Program-made: the position numbers and the translations under genes
Shown here: one piece after another, positions 32,901-45,585 of the stretch
Position numbering within the stretch: the stretch's first letter is position 1
Layout: each line of letters opens with the position of its first letter
Assembly: GCF_019393635.1 (NCBI RefSeq)
Contig: NC_057863.1
Coordinates: 643,285,306-643,349,305 of the forward strand
Length of the DNA: 64,000 bases
Direction: 5' to 3'
Source: Dromiciops gliroides
Lineage: Eukaryota; Chordata; Mammalia; Microbiotheria; Microbiotheriidae
The notes under the pieces: model-generated
Told to the model about the DNA's origin: nothing
Database searches by the model: none
Seen by the model: only the letters and a program-made list of their open reading frames with translations

Positions 32901-34948
32901 CTTGCCTTCCAGGGCTCATGTCTCCCCCTGTCCCTCTCTGCAGCCCCCCTCCCCCTTCAAAGCACCACTTGTAGTAGAGTGGGCAGCTGGAGTAGCCCCC
33001 AAGCCTGACAGGATCACCCTGAGCCGCCACGTGGAACAGCTGGTGGAGGTGAGGGGAGGCCTGGGCACGTATTGGGCTGGGGAGGGAGGGAGGTGGCAAT
33101 GGTGACGTGGAATCAGGTCGATAGCCTGGGTCCCTTCTTCCCACAGTCAGTTTTCAAGAACTATGACCTGGACGGCCGGGGCACCATCTCTCACGAAGAC
33201 TTTGAACGTCTATCCAGCAGTTTTCCCTTTGCCTGCCACGGTCTCCATCCACCCCCTCGACAGGGGTGAGGTGCACAGACCGGGGTCCCTGAAAGGGGGT
33301 GGGAAAAAACAATGGCAGTCCCAGGTCCTTGGGAGGGCCCTCGCTCAGTGTGAGGGAGGCTAAACCTTGGGGTCCAGAGGGGAGGGGGAGGAGGCAGAAG
33401 CCCCAGTTCTTTGAGGCAGACTATTTTGTTTCCTACCTTGACTTGCCCAGTGATGGTCCCTTCAGCCGGGAGGAACTCACAGCTTACCTGCTTCGGGCCA
33501 GTTCCATCTGTGCCAAGCTGGGCCTGTCCTTTCTACACCCCTTCCATGAGGTCACGTTCAAGAAACCCACGTTCTGTGGCAGCTGCAGTGGTTTTGTAAG
33601 CATCTCTCCCCTTCCTTCCCTTGTGCCTCAACTGTTCCATTCCCCTGCCCCAGTTCTCCAGGAGGTTGAAGGTGCTCAGTCCCCTCCACTCACCAGCCTC
33701 TGGGGCCCCCAAGGATCCAGCCCTCGTCTCCACCAGTCTCCTTTCCCTGGCTTCCAACCCTAATTACTAACTTGCTTGACAAGTTCCTCATTCCAGGCTT
33801 GTTTCCCCATGTGGAAAATGAGTGGGTTTGACCAGATGCTCTTTAAGGACGCCACAGGTCTGGGGCTCAAGTTGCCCTGCCCCATATCCCCTCTGAGTAC
33901 CCTGGTGTCCAGCCTCCCCCTTAACAACTGGGCACCTGCCTTACTACTCTCCCTGCCTAAAAGAGCCAGAATAAATCTATATAATGGCTAAAATCTTTTA
34001 ATTAGTCTTGCAGCCAGAAAGATGAATTAAAAGCCTGCCTCTAATCCATGTTGGCTGAATGACTTTGGGCAAGTCACTCATCTGTCAGTGTTCTAAGGCA
34101 ATAAGACACCCCGGAGGGTGTCCCACCTGCCTTGGGAGAGGATGAAATCACCAGGCCAGTTCTTATCCCTTAAAAATGCATAAGGCTGGGGCAGCTAGGT
34201 GGCACAGTGGATAAAGCACCAGCCCTGGATTCAGGAGGACCTGAGTCAGATACTCAGATATTATTAGCTGTGAGACCCTGGGGAAGTCACTTAACCCTCA
34301 TTGCCCCACAAAAAAATAAATAAATAAAAAGCATAAGGCTGGGGACAAGAGGCAGATAATCCCAAGCCAGGGATAGGGTTGTGGTTTGGTTTTGTTTTTT
34401 AACTCATGGCCAAGGTAAGCCCACCCCCATATTTGCTTTCTCCTCAGCTCTGGGGAGTCACCAAGCAGGGATACCGCTGCCGGGGTGAGTGACTGGGGTA
34501 GGATGAGGGGAGGAGGGAAGGTTCTGGGGCCCTCCCCTCGATGAGCAGCCTTCCTCCTGACCCCCCTCCCCAGACTGCGGGCTCTGCTGTCATCGACACT
34601 GCAAGGACAGAGTAGAGGTTGAGTGCAAGAAGAAGGTGGGAGCCGGCACCCCTGGGCTTTCTCCACCCCATGAGGTCCCCACAACAGGTGAGGCCCCCTT
34701 TGAAGGGATCCTGGCTCCTAGTGCATGGGCCTTGGGGCTGGGTGGGAGGAACTAGACCCTTTCATCCTGGGAAGGCAACGAGGGACTAGATAGAGAACTG
34801 AGGTGGGGAGGGGAAATCACAAGACCCCATTTCCCCCTTTTCAGGTTCTCCATACCCATCACCTCCTGGGATCGAAAAGGGAACCCACCTCTGTCACGCT
34901 TGGACCCAAACTGAGCCTCCCCTGGATGAGTCTGCCCCTGTGCCGTAG
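24334..34948 (+). CDS. RASGRP4: RASGRP4, Ras guanyl-releasing protein 4 (16 coding exons, 642 residues if the first stop is used)
   Basis: Guanine-nucleotide exchange factor that loads GTP onto Ras at membranes in response to diacylglycerol; in human and mouse it is largely mast-cell/myeloid. Sixteen exons, all phase-matched, give a protein collinear with human RASGRP4 (673 residues as I recall). Order: REM (RasGEF N) ~60-170, CDC25 catalytic domain ~195-430, a single EF-hand ~475-505, C1 domain 539-588, short tail. The start MNRKESKR has A at -3 and matches the human N-terminus. Intron 3 is an AT-AC (U12-type) intron. The tail is uncertain: the reading frame meets TAG at 34946-34948, while a further likely exon carries another in-frame end. 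The gene is divergent from RYR1 and convergent with FAM98C. Confidence 0.95.
25211..25242. repeat. (CA)n microsatellite
   Basis: About 16 CA units in RASGRP4 intron 1. Confidence 0.95.
25845..26090. repeat. CTAT/CTCT tetranucleotide-like tract
   Basis: Imperfect repeats of CTATCTCTCCATCTAT over about 245 bases in RASGRP4 intron 1. Confidence 0.9.
27925..28043. repeat. (TG)n-(AG)n-(CA)n compound microsatellite
   Basis: About 11 GT units, then about 30 AG units, then about 9 AC units, inside an interrupted SINE (27848-28130) in RASGRP4 intron 2. Confidence 0.95.
28135..28590. repeat. ACT/ACC trinucleotide array with higher-order units
   Basis: About 450 bases built from ACT and ACC triplets, punctuated by TATTATAACAACTACTACTA at regular spacing of about 40-55 bases (roughly nine copies), i.e. 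a minisatellite grown from a triplet repeat. RASGRP4 intron 2. Confidence 0.9.
28983..29062 (+). other. RASGRP4: U12-type AT-AC intron of RASGRP4 (80 bases)
   Basis: The intron begins ATATCCTT, the exact minor-spliceosome 5' site, and ends CCTTAACACATCTAC, with a CCTTAAC branch site about 10 bases before the terminal AC. Splicing there joins AGC-AT|G-TAC-CAG and preserves the REM-domain frame; no GT-AG pair does so. Confidence 0.88.
30699..33048 (+). CDS. RASGRP4: RASGRP4 exons 7-11: CDC25 Ras-exchange domain
   Basis: Exon 7 30699-30872 ([20 protein letters not shown]...). Exon 8 31574-31690 ([20 protein letters not shown]...). Exon 9 32202-32477 ([20 protein letters not shown]...). Exon 10 32775-32855 ([20 protein letters not shown]...). 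Exon 11 32944-33048 ([20 protein letters not shown]...). The FIHVAQ / [12 protein letters not shown] / HNNYALYRR / VGVHLKDL motifs are typical of the CDC25 fold that opens the Ras nucleotide site. All five exons are whole codons (174, 117, 276, 81, 105 bases). Confidence 0.95.
31225..31440 (-). repeat. Mar1-like CORE-SINE
   Basis: TTGTTGTTCAGTCACATCCC start, GGGCTTTTCTTGGCAAGGAT and GACTTGCCCAGGGTTACACA. RASGRP4 intron 7. Confidence 0.6.
31943..32092 (+). repeat. WSINE1-type SINE
   Basis: TACTAGGTGGCGCAGTAGAT head through a poly(A) tail; RASGRP4 intron 8, about 110 bases before exon 9. Confidence 0.9.
33147..34948 (+). CDS. RASGRP4: RASGRP4 exons 12-16: EF-hand, C1 domain and C-terminal tail
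   Basis: Exon 12 33147-33265, 13 33451-33595, 14 34448-34484, 15 34574-34687, 16 34845-34948 (stop TAG 34946-34948). The EF-hand loop [12 protein letters not shown] has Arg at position 5 and Asp rather than Glu at position 12, so calcium binding may be weak. The C1 domain is complete: His539, Cys552, Cys555, Cys569, Cys572, His577, Cys580 and Cys588 fit H-X12-C-X2-C-X13-C-X2-C-X4-H-X2-C-X7-C, with the PTFC, GFLWG and QGYRC motifs of diacylglycerol/phorbol-binding C1 domains. The tail HAWTQTE matches human and then diverges just before the stop. Confidence 0.9.
34189..34332 (+). repeat. WSINE1-type SINE
   Basis: GGGGCAGCTAGGTGGCACAG head and AAATAAATAAAT tail; GCATAAGGCTGGG on both sides. RASGRP4 intron 13, about 115 bases before exon 14. 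Confidence 0.9.
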
Positions 34949-35066
34949 GAAACACAACTGGTAACAAGGTAGGGGAGAAAGGGGGATGGACAGACCGGGA
35001 GATCCCAATCAATCCTGGGCCATGGGCAGAGTGCCCCTACCCTCAGGGCCTTCTATCTACCCACAG

Positions 35067-35270
35067 GACCACAAGCTGCCAGTGCTGGAGAATTCGAATG
35101 CAGAGCTCGATGGTGATGACTCAAAGCTGAAGCCAGTGACTTTGGAGACACCTACTCCCTAAACCCCAGCGCCTAAATCCAAAACCTCACCCCCCCCCCA
35201 ATCCTGCTCCAGCCACAGGCAAAAACAGGAGATGCAAATATTGTAAATTAAATCTATTTTTCCAGAGAGC
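35067..35270 (+). CDS. RASGRP4: RASGRP4 probable terminal exon (alternative C-terminus or 3' UTR)
   Basis: A good acceptor (CTACCCACAG) precedes 35067 and an ATTAAA poly(A) signal lies at 35247-35252, so this is probably the last exon of the transcript. Its frame is open for 31 codons (DHKLPVLENSN...TLETPTP) to TAA at 35160-35162. If exon 16 ended at the weak donor after 34939 (CCT|GTGCCG), the frame would join and replace the early TAG; with the stronger donor AAG|GTAGGG near 34969 the exon would be 3' UTR only. I cannot decide from sequence. Confidence 0.5.
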
Positions 35271-35388
35271 TTGGCTTTGCTGGGGATGGGAACTGAGTGG
35301 AAAACTGGATGCACACCCTGGGGTCCTTCAGCCCCTGACAGAGACAAAGGGCTCCAGATGGGCCATGATATGGGGGACAGCATCCTGT
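35163..35388. other. Convergent 3' ends of RASGRP4 and FAM98C
   Basis: Only 226 bases separate the last possible RASGRP4 stop and the FAM98C stop. The RASGRP4 ATTAAA signal is at 35247-35252. No FAM98C poly(A) signal is seen before it, so the two transcripts probably overlap at their 3' ends. Confidence 0.5.
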
Positions 35389-38330
<2,942 letters not shown>

Positions 38331-40626
38331 TTCCCTCAGCCTATCTCAGAGTCGGTTCACACTCCTATGGATCGGAACAGGCAGGACGCTTGGAAAGAGC
38401 TCTGCAGTTGGAGTCAGAGGCCCTGGGTTCGAATAATAATAATGACTAGCATTTGCACCGCGCTTTGGAAATATTATTACAAATGATAGCTAGCGGGGGC
38501 AGCTAGGTGGGTGGCGCAGTGGATAAAGCACTGGCCCTGGATTCAGGAGGACCTGAATTCAAATCCGACCTCAGACACTTGACACTTACTAGCTGTGTGA
38601 CCCTGGGCAAGTCACTTAATCCTCATTGCCCCGAAAAACAAAACAAAAACAAATGGTAGCTAGCATTTATATAGCGCTTTAATGCAATATAACTCATCTA
38701 ACAATCCAGAGGGAGATGCTCGTTTATAACACCCGTTTTACAAACTGGCAAACTGAGGCTGATTGAGGTTAATGGACTTGTCCAGGCTCACATAACTGGT
38801 AAGCCTCTGAAACTAGAGTTGAATTCAGATCTTCCCTAATAGGACCAGCATTCTTATTCATTGTTGACATATAGTTTGCCTACTTATCGCCTATCTGTAT
38901 GATCTTGGGCAGATTGCTTTTCCTCTGGGCCTCAGTTTCCCCTCTGCAAAAGGTGACCTCCAAAGTCTCTTCCAGCACTGTCCTTTGGTCTGCTTGAGTT
39001 AGGGCTGGCTCCCAGTGTGACATTCACCACCCCCATTTTAGGCTATTCCTGGGTGCTCCCCTAGCCAGGTGAAAACCTCACTATCTTTTGGTAGGGCTAT
39101 GCTAGTATGTATTAAAAAAAAAAAAAAGTAAAGCCAGTCTTCCAGTGAATTAGCAACAAACGTTTTAAAGCCATTATCTTGGACCTCCCTCAGGTTTTCT
39201 TCAGTTCCTGGGGGTGGGGGGGGTGGGGGGGGCTGAGGTTACAGAAGAAGGTTCCCAAGCAATAACACCCACCCTCATCTTGCTCCAGTTTTGTCGCACA
39301 TAAAAGGTACACTATTAAGGTGACAAACCAGAGAAGAGAGGTCCAGGCTCGGCTCCCCCATTCCTGGCACAGGGAGACACAAATGGGGAAGAGCCCTGGG
39401 TTCCAATCTCTGGTTCCTTCTAAAGCCTGGACAAAGAAGATAATTTTGACCCACTGTCTGGGTCCCAAGAGTGCTTAAGCCTGGAAGGGGTGGGAATGCC
39501 ATGGATGACAAGTGGCTTAAGGCAGGGAACTGAGGCCTGGGCAACTCCAGGGCAAAGAGAGGTGCCCCCCCCTCAGAAGTGGATCCCAGGGCACCCTCCA
39601 GCACACACATCCTCTTCCTTTCCCCCCTCCCCCCTTAAAAACGAGGTAGGTGAAGTCTAGAAATGTTCCCCTCTCCATAGCAAGAGGAGACCTAGGCACA
39701 GAGAGGGAGAAAGGTTGGTAGGGAGTTGGGTTGGGACTCAGGCGTCCCCGCTCCCTGGGCTCTCCCTCCCTCCCCAGCCTTCCCAATGGACCCGAAGAGG
39801 AGTCAGATCCACAGATACTCTGGGCCAGTCGGGGAAGGATAGATCATTAATTTAAAGAATTGGCAAAAGTGCTGAGATGGGGCGGGCCAAGGTCTGAGCC
39901 CCAACTTTGGGAGGGATGAAAGGAAAATGGCCAGAGCTTCTCTAGCCCCCTCCACCCAGATGTATGCAGCAATAAGGCCTGGGCCTGGGAGAGTGGGCAC
40001 GGTGGCTCTCGGGTTGGGCAGGTCTTCCCACCCCTGACTGGCACACAGTCTCACTCACTCTAGTGCTTGGATTGTGGGAGGCTCTGGAATCTCCGGACTA
40101 GGGAGGAGGAGTGGAGGGAGGGACTTAAATCCCAACGTTTCAGTAGACTCCAGTCCTCTCTCAGCTGTCTGCGGAGGGGCCACAGTCTGGGAATCAGATG
40201 GAGTGCTTCGGAGGAGTAGGGCCTTGGAGAGAGTCGGAAGGGATGGCCCCAGAGGTGGGGAAGGAGGCGCTGGATGGGCAGCTGCAGGTCATTAAGGTCC
40301 CCAATGGCCACTGAGCTTTCTGGGAGAGGAGACCAGAGAGTAGGACGGGATGCCTCTTGGAGGAATTGAGGGAGCGAGTGGGGCATGAGCAGCTGAGGGG
40401 CAAGTGGAAAGGTCAACGATGGAATCCCGGTGGCCAACCTTAGCTGGAGGCCAGGCCTGATCCGAGCTCCGGGTTCCCAGGTCTGGCCGCTGCAGCTCTG
40501 CGTCTGGGCTCCGGCTTCCTGGTTTTGCTCTCTGGTGCTCCCAGCTCTGGCTTCCCCGGGCCGGGCTCGAACGAACGGCAGAGCACCGCGGGCTGTGGGC
40601 CGCCCCATCGCGGCCCGAGGCCTCAC
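38331..40626. other. FAM98C-SPRED3 interval: SINEs and SPRED3 3' UTR
   Basis: Holds one WSINE1-type SINE (38497-38640), MIR-like remnants (38650-38850, 38880-38990) and, nearer SPRED3, unique sequence with open but unrecognisable frames that is probably the SPRED3 3' UTR. No clear minus-strand AATAAA was found, so the UTR end is not placed. Confidence 0.4.
38497..38640 (+). repeat. WSINE1-type SINE
   Basis: GGGGCAGCTAGGTGGGTGGC head (small internal duplication); AAATGATAGCTAGC / AAATGGTAGCTAGC flank it. Confidence 0.9.
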
Positions 40627-41307
40627 TCACCGGGCCGCCTCGTGGTGGCCCCCACAGCCGGGGCAGCCACAGCGCACCGCCGCCCAGTGACAGGCGTGCA
40701 AGGGCGGGTAGCAGCAAAGGCAGGGCACTGCGAGGGAGAGCGCAGCCAGGGCCGCCCAGCGCGCAGCTGGACGCGGGTGGCCCGGCTCGCAGGCGCACGG
40801 GTCCGAGAAATCGCCCTCGGCGTCCGACAGGCAGTGGTAAAGAAGGCTCTCGGCGCACCAGAGGCAACTGAGGCGGCGTACCAGGCGGCCCCCCGGGTCC
40901 GGGGCCTCGGCGCAGTGTCCCCCGCGCCCATCTGAGCCTCGGCGGAACAGAGCCCGGCAGTGCACACAGCGCGCAGCGTCTGCCCCAGACGCCTCTTCGG
41001 CGAAGCCCGCTGTCACTCGGCAAGACGGCGAGCCCTTGGCCAGGAGCTGGGCGGGAGCCGGAGTTGGGGGCGGTGGGGGTGGGGACGCCGGAGTCCTTGG
41101 CACTGTGGGGCTCACGGCCTGGCCGGGGGGTGGTGTGCTGCCAGCCTTGTCGAAGCGCACCACGCAGGACACGGCCAGGGGCACAGGGGGCGGGCCGGCT
41201 CTCCGATAATCTTCGTAGCCTCGGCCCACCCAGCCTGGCATGGTTCCTGGGGCCTCGGGTCTGACCGCGAAAGGCTGAAGTTGCTGGAGTTGCGGGGAGC
41301 TCTGGCG
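40627..41307 (-). CDS. SPRED3: SPRED3 last exon, Sprouty (SPR) cysteine-rich domain
   Basis: 227 codons including the stop at 40627-40629. Contains the SPRED3-specific GRGYEDYRRAGPP motif, a proline-rich linker (SPPPPPPTPAPAQ) and the Sprouty domain beginning CVHCRALFRR and running through LSCLWCAESLLYHCLSDAEG, DPCACEPGHP and CLCCYPPLHACH to the terminal EAAR, almost identical to human. This domain anchors SPREDs at membranes and contacts Raf and caveolin in the family. Its strict preservation contrasts with the damaged EVH1 exon. The exon is CpG-rich. Confidence 0.93.
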   Translation of the reverse strand, partial: RQSSPQLQQLQPFAVRPEAPGTMPGWVGRGYEDYRRAGPPPVPLAVSCVVRFDKAGSTPPPGQAVSPTVPRTPASPPPPPPTPAPAQLLAKGSPSCRVTAGFAEEASGADAARCVHCRALFRRGSDGRGGHCAEAPDPGGRLVRRLSCLWCAESLLYHCLSDAEGDFSDPCACEPGHPRPAARWAALAALSLAVPCLCCYPPLHACHWAAVRCGCPGCGGHHEAAR

Positions 41308-44300
41308 CTTGGGAAGGAGAAAATAAGGAAAGTGGTTAGAAGGTCAGAAAAGAGTGGACTGCGCCTCCAAGCCAAGCATTTCATCCCCTAGAGGCTCAGG
41401 AAGTCCCCATCCTTCCTCAGGGACCCAGAGATCGTACCAAGTGCAGCCTGCGGACCCCCTCCCCCACCCCCCACCCCCCCAGTGTTTCTGTTTCAGGTGC
41501 ATTTGAGGGCAGGCTTCCAGGCTCTGCTTCCCTGGGGCTCTGCCCCTTCCCACCCCACGCCCTGGGCAAATGGAGGGCTGGGGCAGTCCCACCTGTGTGG
41601 GGGAGGGCCGATGCTTGGAGGTCATGGCCAGGCCCAAACCAGACGACTCGCTAGTGACTATAGCTGGACCTGGGGGCCTAGCGTCTTGGCGGATGGAGCT
41701 GGAAGAAGACTGGCTGTCCCGGTGTGTCTGGAGAGGTATAAGGTAGGGAGTGGGGCAGATGTCTTTGGTGCTGGTTCCCCCCCCCCCCCCAGCATCCCCC
41801 TTCTCAAGCCTCCATAGTCTCTTTCTGCCACCTCCTTGAGCTTCCCAGCCTCAGGGCCCAGCCCCTTCCCATTCTTTGCCTAAGGAGCTGATTGCCCCAT
41901 TCATTCAGCTACCCTCTGACCCTTCCTCTGCTTGAAAAACCACCTCGGGCCCATGGGATGTAGGCCAGAGCCTTCTGGTCTCATCCCTACCCTCGGTGCT
42001 AACTGATTTCTCTGTCCCAGCACTGAGTTTCCTTCTGTTCTCCAGTGTCCTCATAAGTCTTCCCCCCACCCCCCACCTCAGAATAGCATGACCCAGGGCA
42101 GGTGACTTCCAGGCCTGTATGTGAGTCCTTTGCTCTCATACCTCTCAGAGCCAGACAGGACTTCAGGGACCTTAGAGGCCATATCTAGTCCAACTCTTTT
42201 CTTTTACTGAGGAGGAAACTGAGGCCCATAGAATTTAAGTGATTTGTCCATGATCAGAGAGCTACTGAGTGTCAAAAGTGAGATTTGAACCCAGGACTTC
42301 TGACTCTGAGTGAGCCTCATTTAAAGATGAGACTTTTTTTTTTTTTTTAATCTGAGGCTCAGGGAGTTACCGCTGGCCTCAGGTCACACAAGTAGTAAGC
42401 AGAAGAGGTGAGTTTTGAACCAAGGGCTTCTGACTCTATTTTGCATTGCCTCCCTAAATCTCTTTTAGTCTCTGCTTGGATACCTCCAGTGATGGGGAGC
42501 ATATTACCTTACCTGGCACCCCCATCCCATGGTTGAGTTGCATGATTCTGTTTTTTAGGCTGAAAGTGCCCAATTCTGTCAGTCTTGGACCACCAAGAAG
42601 GTGACTCCCATTATAGTGGAATAGATGTTTTAAAGCTGGAAATCATAAGGGCTGACATTTATAGATGACTTTCCATACATTTATCATTCAATTCTTACAA
42701 CAAACCTAGGAATGAGGGGCTCTTGTTATTATCATTTTACAGATGGGGAAACTGAGACTGGGGGAGATAAGTGACTCCTCCAGGATCTTAGAACTAACTA
42801 GTAGATATCTGAAGGAGGATTCAAAGCCAGGCCTTCCTCAGTCTGAATCCAGCCCATTATCTCTCAAAGAATCTTGAAGACCATTCTTGTGGATCTCTCA
42901 TTTTGTGGATAAAGTGAAACCCAGAAACCCCAGAAGGAAGGAGTGGTGGTAGTCTGGAAGAGGGCTGGGAGACAGTGTGGTGCAGCAGTTAGGACACTGG
43001 GCCTAGGATCAAATACCACCTCAGGCACTTACTAGCTGTAGGCCCTTGAGTAGGCTACTTTACCATCACCCTGAATTGGTTAGGGGCCCTTAAACCATGC
43101 AATTCAGTGTAAGTGAATGCTAAGTGCTGGGGGATAAAAAAAGAAGGGCCCAACCTATTGCAATTGTAGTTTCCTTCTCTGTAAAAGGGGGGTGTGAACT
43201 CGATGACCTCCAAAATCCCTTTCCGCTCTGAGATTACAATAATAGCTGACATTTATAAATATCTAATTGGATCCTTACAACTCCGTGAGGGAGAAGCCAT
43301 AATTAGCCTTATTTTACAGTTGGGGAAGCTGAGGCAGACAAGGGGTAAGTGACTTGCCCAAGGTCACACAGTATCTGAGGGCACATTTGAACTCAGGTCT
43401 TCCTGACTGCAGGCTCAGCCCTCTATCCACTGCGCCCCCTAGTGGCCTCTGATCCTATAGTTTGCTCTCAGGTTGGTGGTGGTGACAAAGCCAAGGTTCA
43501 AATGTATGTCTTGTGACTCCAAAATGAATTTTTTCTCTCCACTCTACTATACTTCCCACCCCACCTCCCTCCCACCCTACCATTAGTCCTAATTCTGCTC
43601 CAACAGAACACTGTCATGATAGTGATCTTTTTTAGTGTCTGAACACTAGGCAGATCTCCCCCCTGATGTTTAAGTCTTTTTTTCAGGCAACATTTTCCCA
43701 AGTTACTCACCTTCTGAGTGTAGAGGACATCCATGGGCTCCTGGGAGGTGTTGGAAGGAGAGGAGGAGGATGAAGAGAGAGAGCCTGGGAGGAGAGAAAA
43801 GAGGATGAGGCTGGGGGGGGGGAGAGGGTAGGGAGGATCCTAACCTTTGCCTTCAATCCCATGGTTAGGATCCTAGCATTTGGAGCTGGAAAGGATCTGA
43901 GACCACTAGACCCAACTGTCTTGTACAAAGGGGAAAATTTGGAAAGGAGAACTGGCCCGTTCAGAGTTCTCCAGGTGAATCCTTCTGGGTTATAAACAAC
44001 AGAGTGGGGAGGAGGGAATAGTACCAGTTCATAAACTTTAGATGGAGAAGGAATCTTCAGGACCAGAACCTTCCTTGTGCAGTTGGGGAAACCTCCCCCC
44101 CCCCAAAAGGAAAGGACCTAGCACCAGGCTAGCACCAGGGTTGCTAGATTTCTCATCTGGGTGTGGGGAGGAGTTTCACCAGCCCAGGCTCTCTTGTCCC
44201 TGGGACTTCTCTAGCTGGGGTTTGCTGTTCCTGCTGTCCCCTCCCCCATACAGCTGACCTTTCTTTTCCAGCTCCCCTCTTTCCTACTCTCTCTCCCCTT

Positions 44301-45297
44301 CCTCCATCTACCTTGGACCAGCTCTGCTAGGGTAGTCTGCATGCTTCTCTGGAAAGCGTCAGCCTCCGATGGGTCCTGGAAAGTCAGGCCAATCTTGTGG
44401 TCCTCCAGCTGCCAGTGGTGGAAGATGGGGTTCGCTTTGATATACACCAGGCCCAGCTTCAATGTGCTCTCCAGGGTGGTCTGCCATAGGAGGTGGAGGG
44501 GCAGTGGGGGCCCCAGGGAGGAGGAGGGGTCATGGTCCCCCACCACCTTGAGCCCATGCTCTGACACCCATGGGCCTTTATTTCTCGGACCAGTCTACCA
44601 CCCCCATGGACCAACCCAAGCATACTTCCACCCAGTATTTTGTGTCTCGGGTGTCCAAACCTGTGATTTTATTGGTGTAAGGTGCTCCCAGTGAGAAAAG
44701 TCCCTCTAGCAATGCAGATTGGCACAGAGTGGTACCTTATAGTCTTGGGGAATTGCCAGGGTAAAATGACGTTCCCAGGACCTCAGGTCTTCTTGGTTGA
44801 GCCCATCTCTCTACCCATTAAATCATACTTCTTCTAAATATATTCTCCCCAAATGGGTCATAGATATTTCAAATCCATTCTTATGGACCATCAAAAAACT
44901 ATTCCAAAACTTCTGACACCTCAATCCAACAATCTAAATCGCCATGTACCCCCATCCCCCCCAATATATTCCTAAAAAAGCCCATATTACCTTCAATATA
45001 ACTTGATGTAATCAAATACCCCCCAAACACCACATCATCAATACAACTTCTGGTACACACATTGTATCATCCCAGACTCCACAAAGCAATTTAGTCACCC
45101 ACCCTCAGTTCTCAGGCCAAGGCACCTCCCTGGCCCCTCTCTCCCAGGGAGGTTGCTTACACTCTGGTCTTAGAGGTGCTCCCCATGGATAAGGTATGGG
45201 CCCCAGTGGATCTGGCATATGCCTACCTGGGTCAGACCCCCACCCCCCACTGGAGTCATCTTGGGCCATCACTATTGCTCGAACCACAACCATGTAC
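40627..45297 (-). CDS. SPRED3: SPRED3, Sprouty-related EVH1-domain protein 3 (five open exons; EVH1 exon 2 frame lost)
   Basis: SPRED proteins hold back Ras-Raf-ERK signalling at the membrane; SPRED3 has an N-terminal EVH1 domain and a C-terminal cysteine-rich Sprouty domain and lacks a functional c-Kit-binding domain. Exons: 2 45161-45297 (damaged, next entry), 3 44312-44480 (TTLESTLKLGLVYIKANPIF..., second half of EVH1), 4 43711-43784 (serine-rich, SSSSSSPSNTSQEPMDVLYT), 5 41593-41727 (THRDSQSSSSSIRQDARPPG...), 6 40627-41307 (681 bases with Sprouty domain and stop). Exons 3-6 are open, phase-matched and collinear with human. Exon 1, probably non-coding, was not located; it must lie right of 45,298, perhaps near 55.7-56.2 kb beside GGN. 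Confidence 0.85.
42640..42860 (-). repeat. MIR-like SINE remnant
   Basis: GCTGACATTTATAGATGACT, CATTTTACAGATGGGGAAAC pattern; similar remnants at 42150-42310, 42955-43060 and 43240-43445. All lie in SPRED3 intron 4. Confidence 0.5.
45161..45297 (-). pseudogene. SPRED3: SPRED3 exon 2 (first half of EVH1), apparently disrupted
   Basis: After a clean acceptor (CCACAG, ending at 45298) the exon opens with the SPRED3 start MVVVRAIVMAQDDSSGGW (ATG at 45291-45293), matching human MVRVRAVVMARDDSSGGW. The frame then no longer fits: the homologous continuation GGLTQVGICQIHWGPYLIHG (human GGLSQVSVCRV...GHYVIHGE) is in another frame. The LPVGG segment is missing, leaving a net length change not divisible by three in the G-run at about 45236-45249. 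Later in the homologous frame a TAA stands at 45170-45172 where human has Arg of RLRDQ. Reading on in the first frame gives unrelated residues to a stop at about 45105-45107. Coding length ATG-to-donor is 133 bases; human is about 177. It could be a true loss or a sequencing error in G-runs, though the TAA and the shorter loop argue against error alone. Confidence 0.7.
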
Positions 45298-45378
45298 CTG
45301 TGGTGAGGGGGAGAGGGACAGAGGGTTCAGAACCTGGATTTTCCCCAACCTCCCTGCCTGTCCCTGCTAGCTACTGTC

Positions 45379-45380
<2 letters not shown>

Positions 45381-45449
<69 letters not shown>
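45381..45449. repeat. (CT)34 microsatellite
   Basis: Uninterrupted CT run of about 69 bases; on the SPRED3 sense strand it is (GA)n about 85 bases before the exon 2 acceptor, and it adjoins the tail of a reverse SINE. Confidence 0.95.
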
Positions 45450-45450
<1 letters not shown>

Positions 45451-45585
45451 CAGGGTAGTGAGGGTTAAATGACTTGCCCAGGGTTACACAGCTAGTAAGT
45501 GTCAAGTGTCTGAGGCAGGATCTGAACTCAGGTCCTCCTAAATCCAGGGCCAATGGTTTATCCACTGCACCACCTAGCTGCCCTT
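45450..45585 (-). repeat. WSINE1-type SINE
   Basis: AATGACTTGCCCAGGGTTAC to CACCACCTAGCTGCCC in reverse. Confidence 0.88.

Noticed and set aside
40292-41023. 243-residue minus-strand frame overlapping the SPRED3 last exon
   Set aside because: A frame shadow of the Sprouty-domain exon in CpG-rich DNA.
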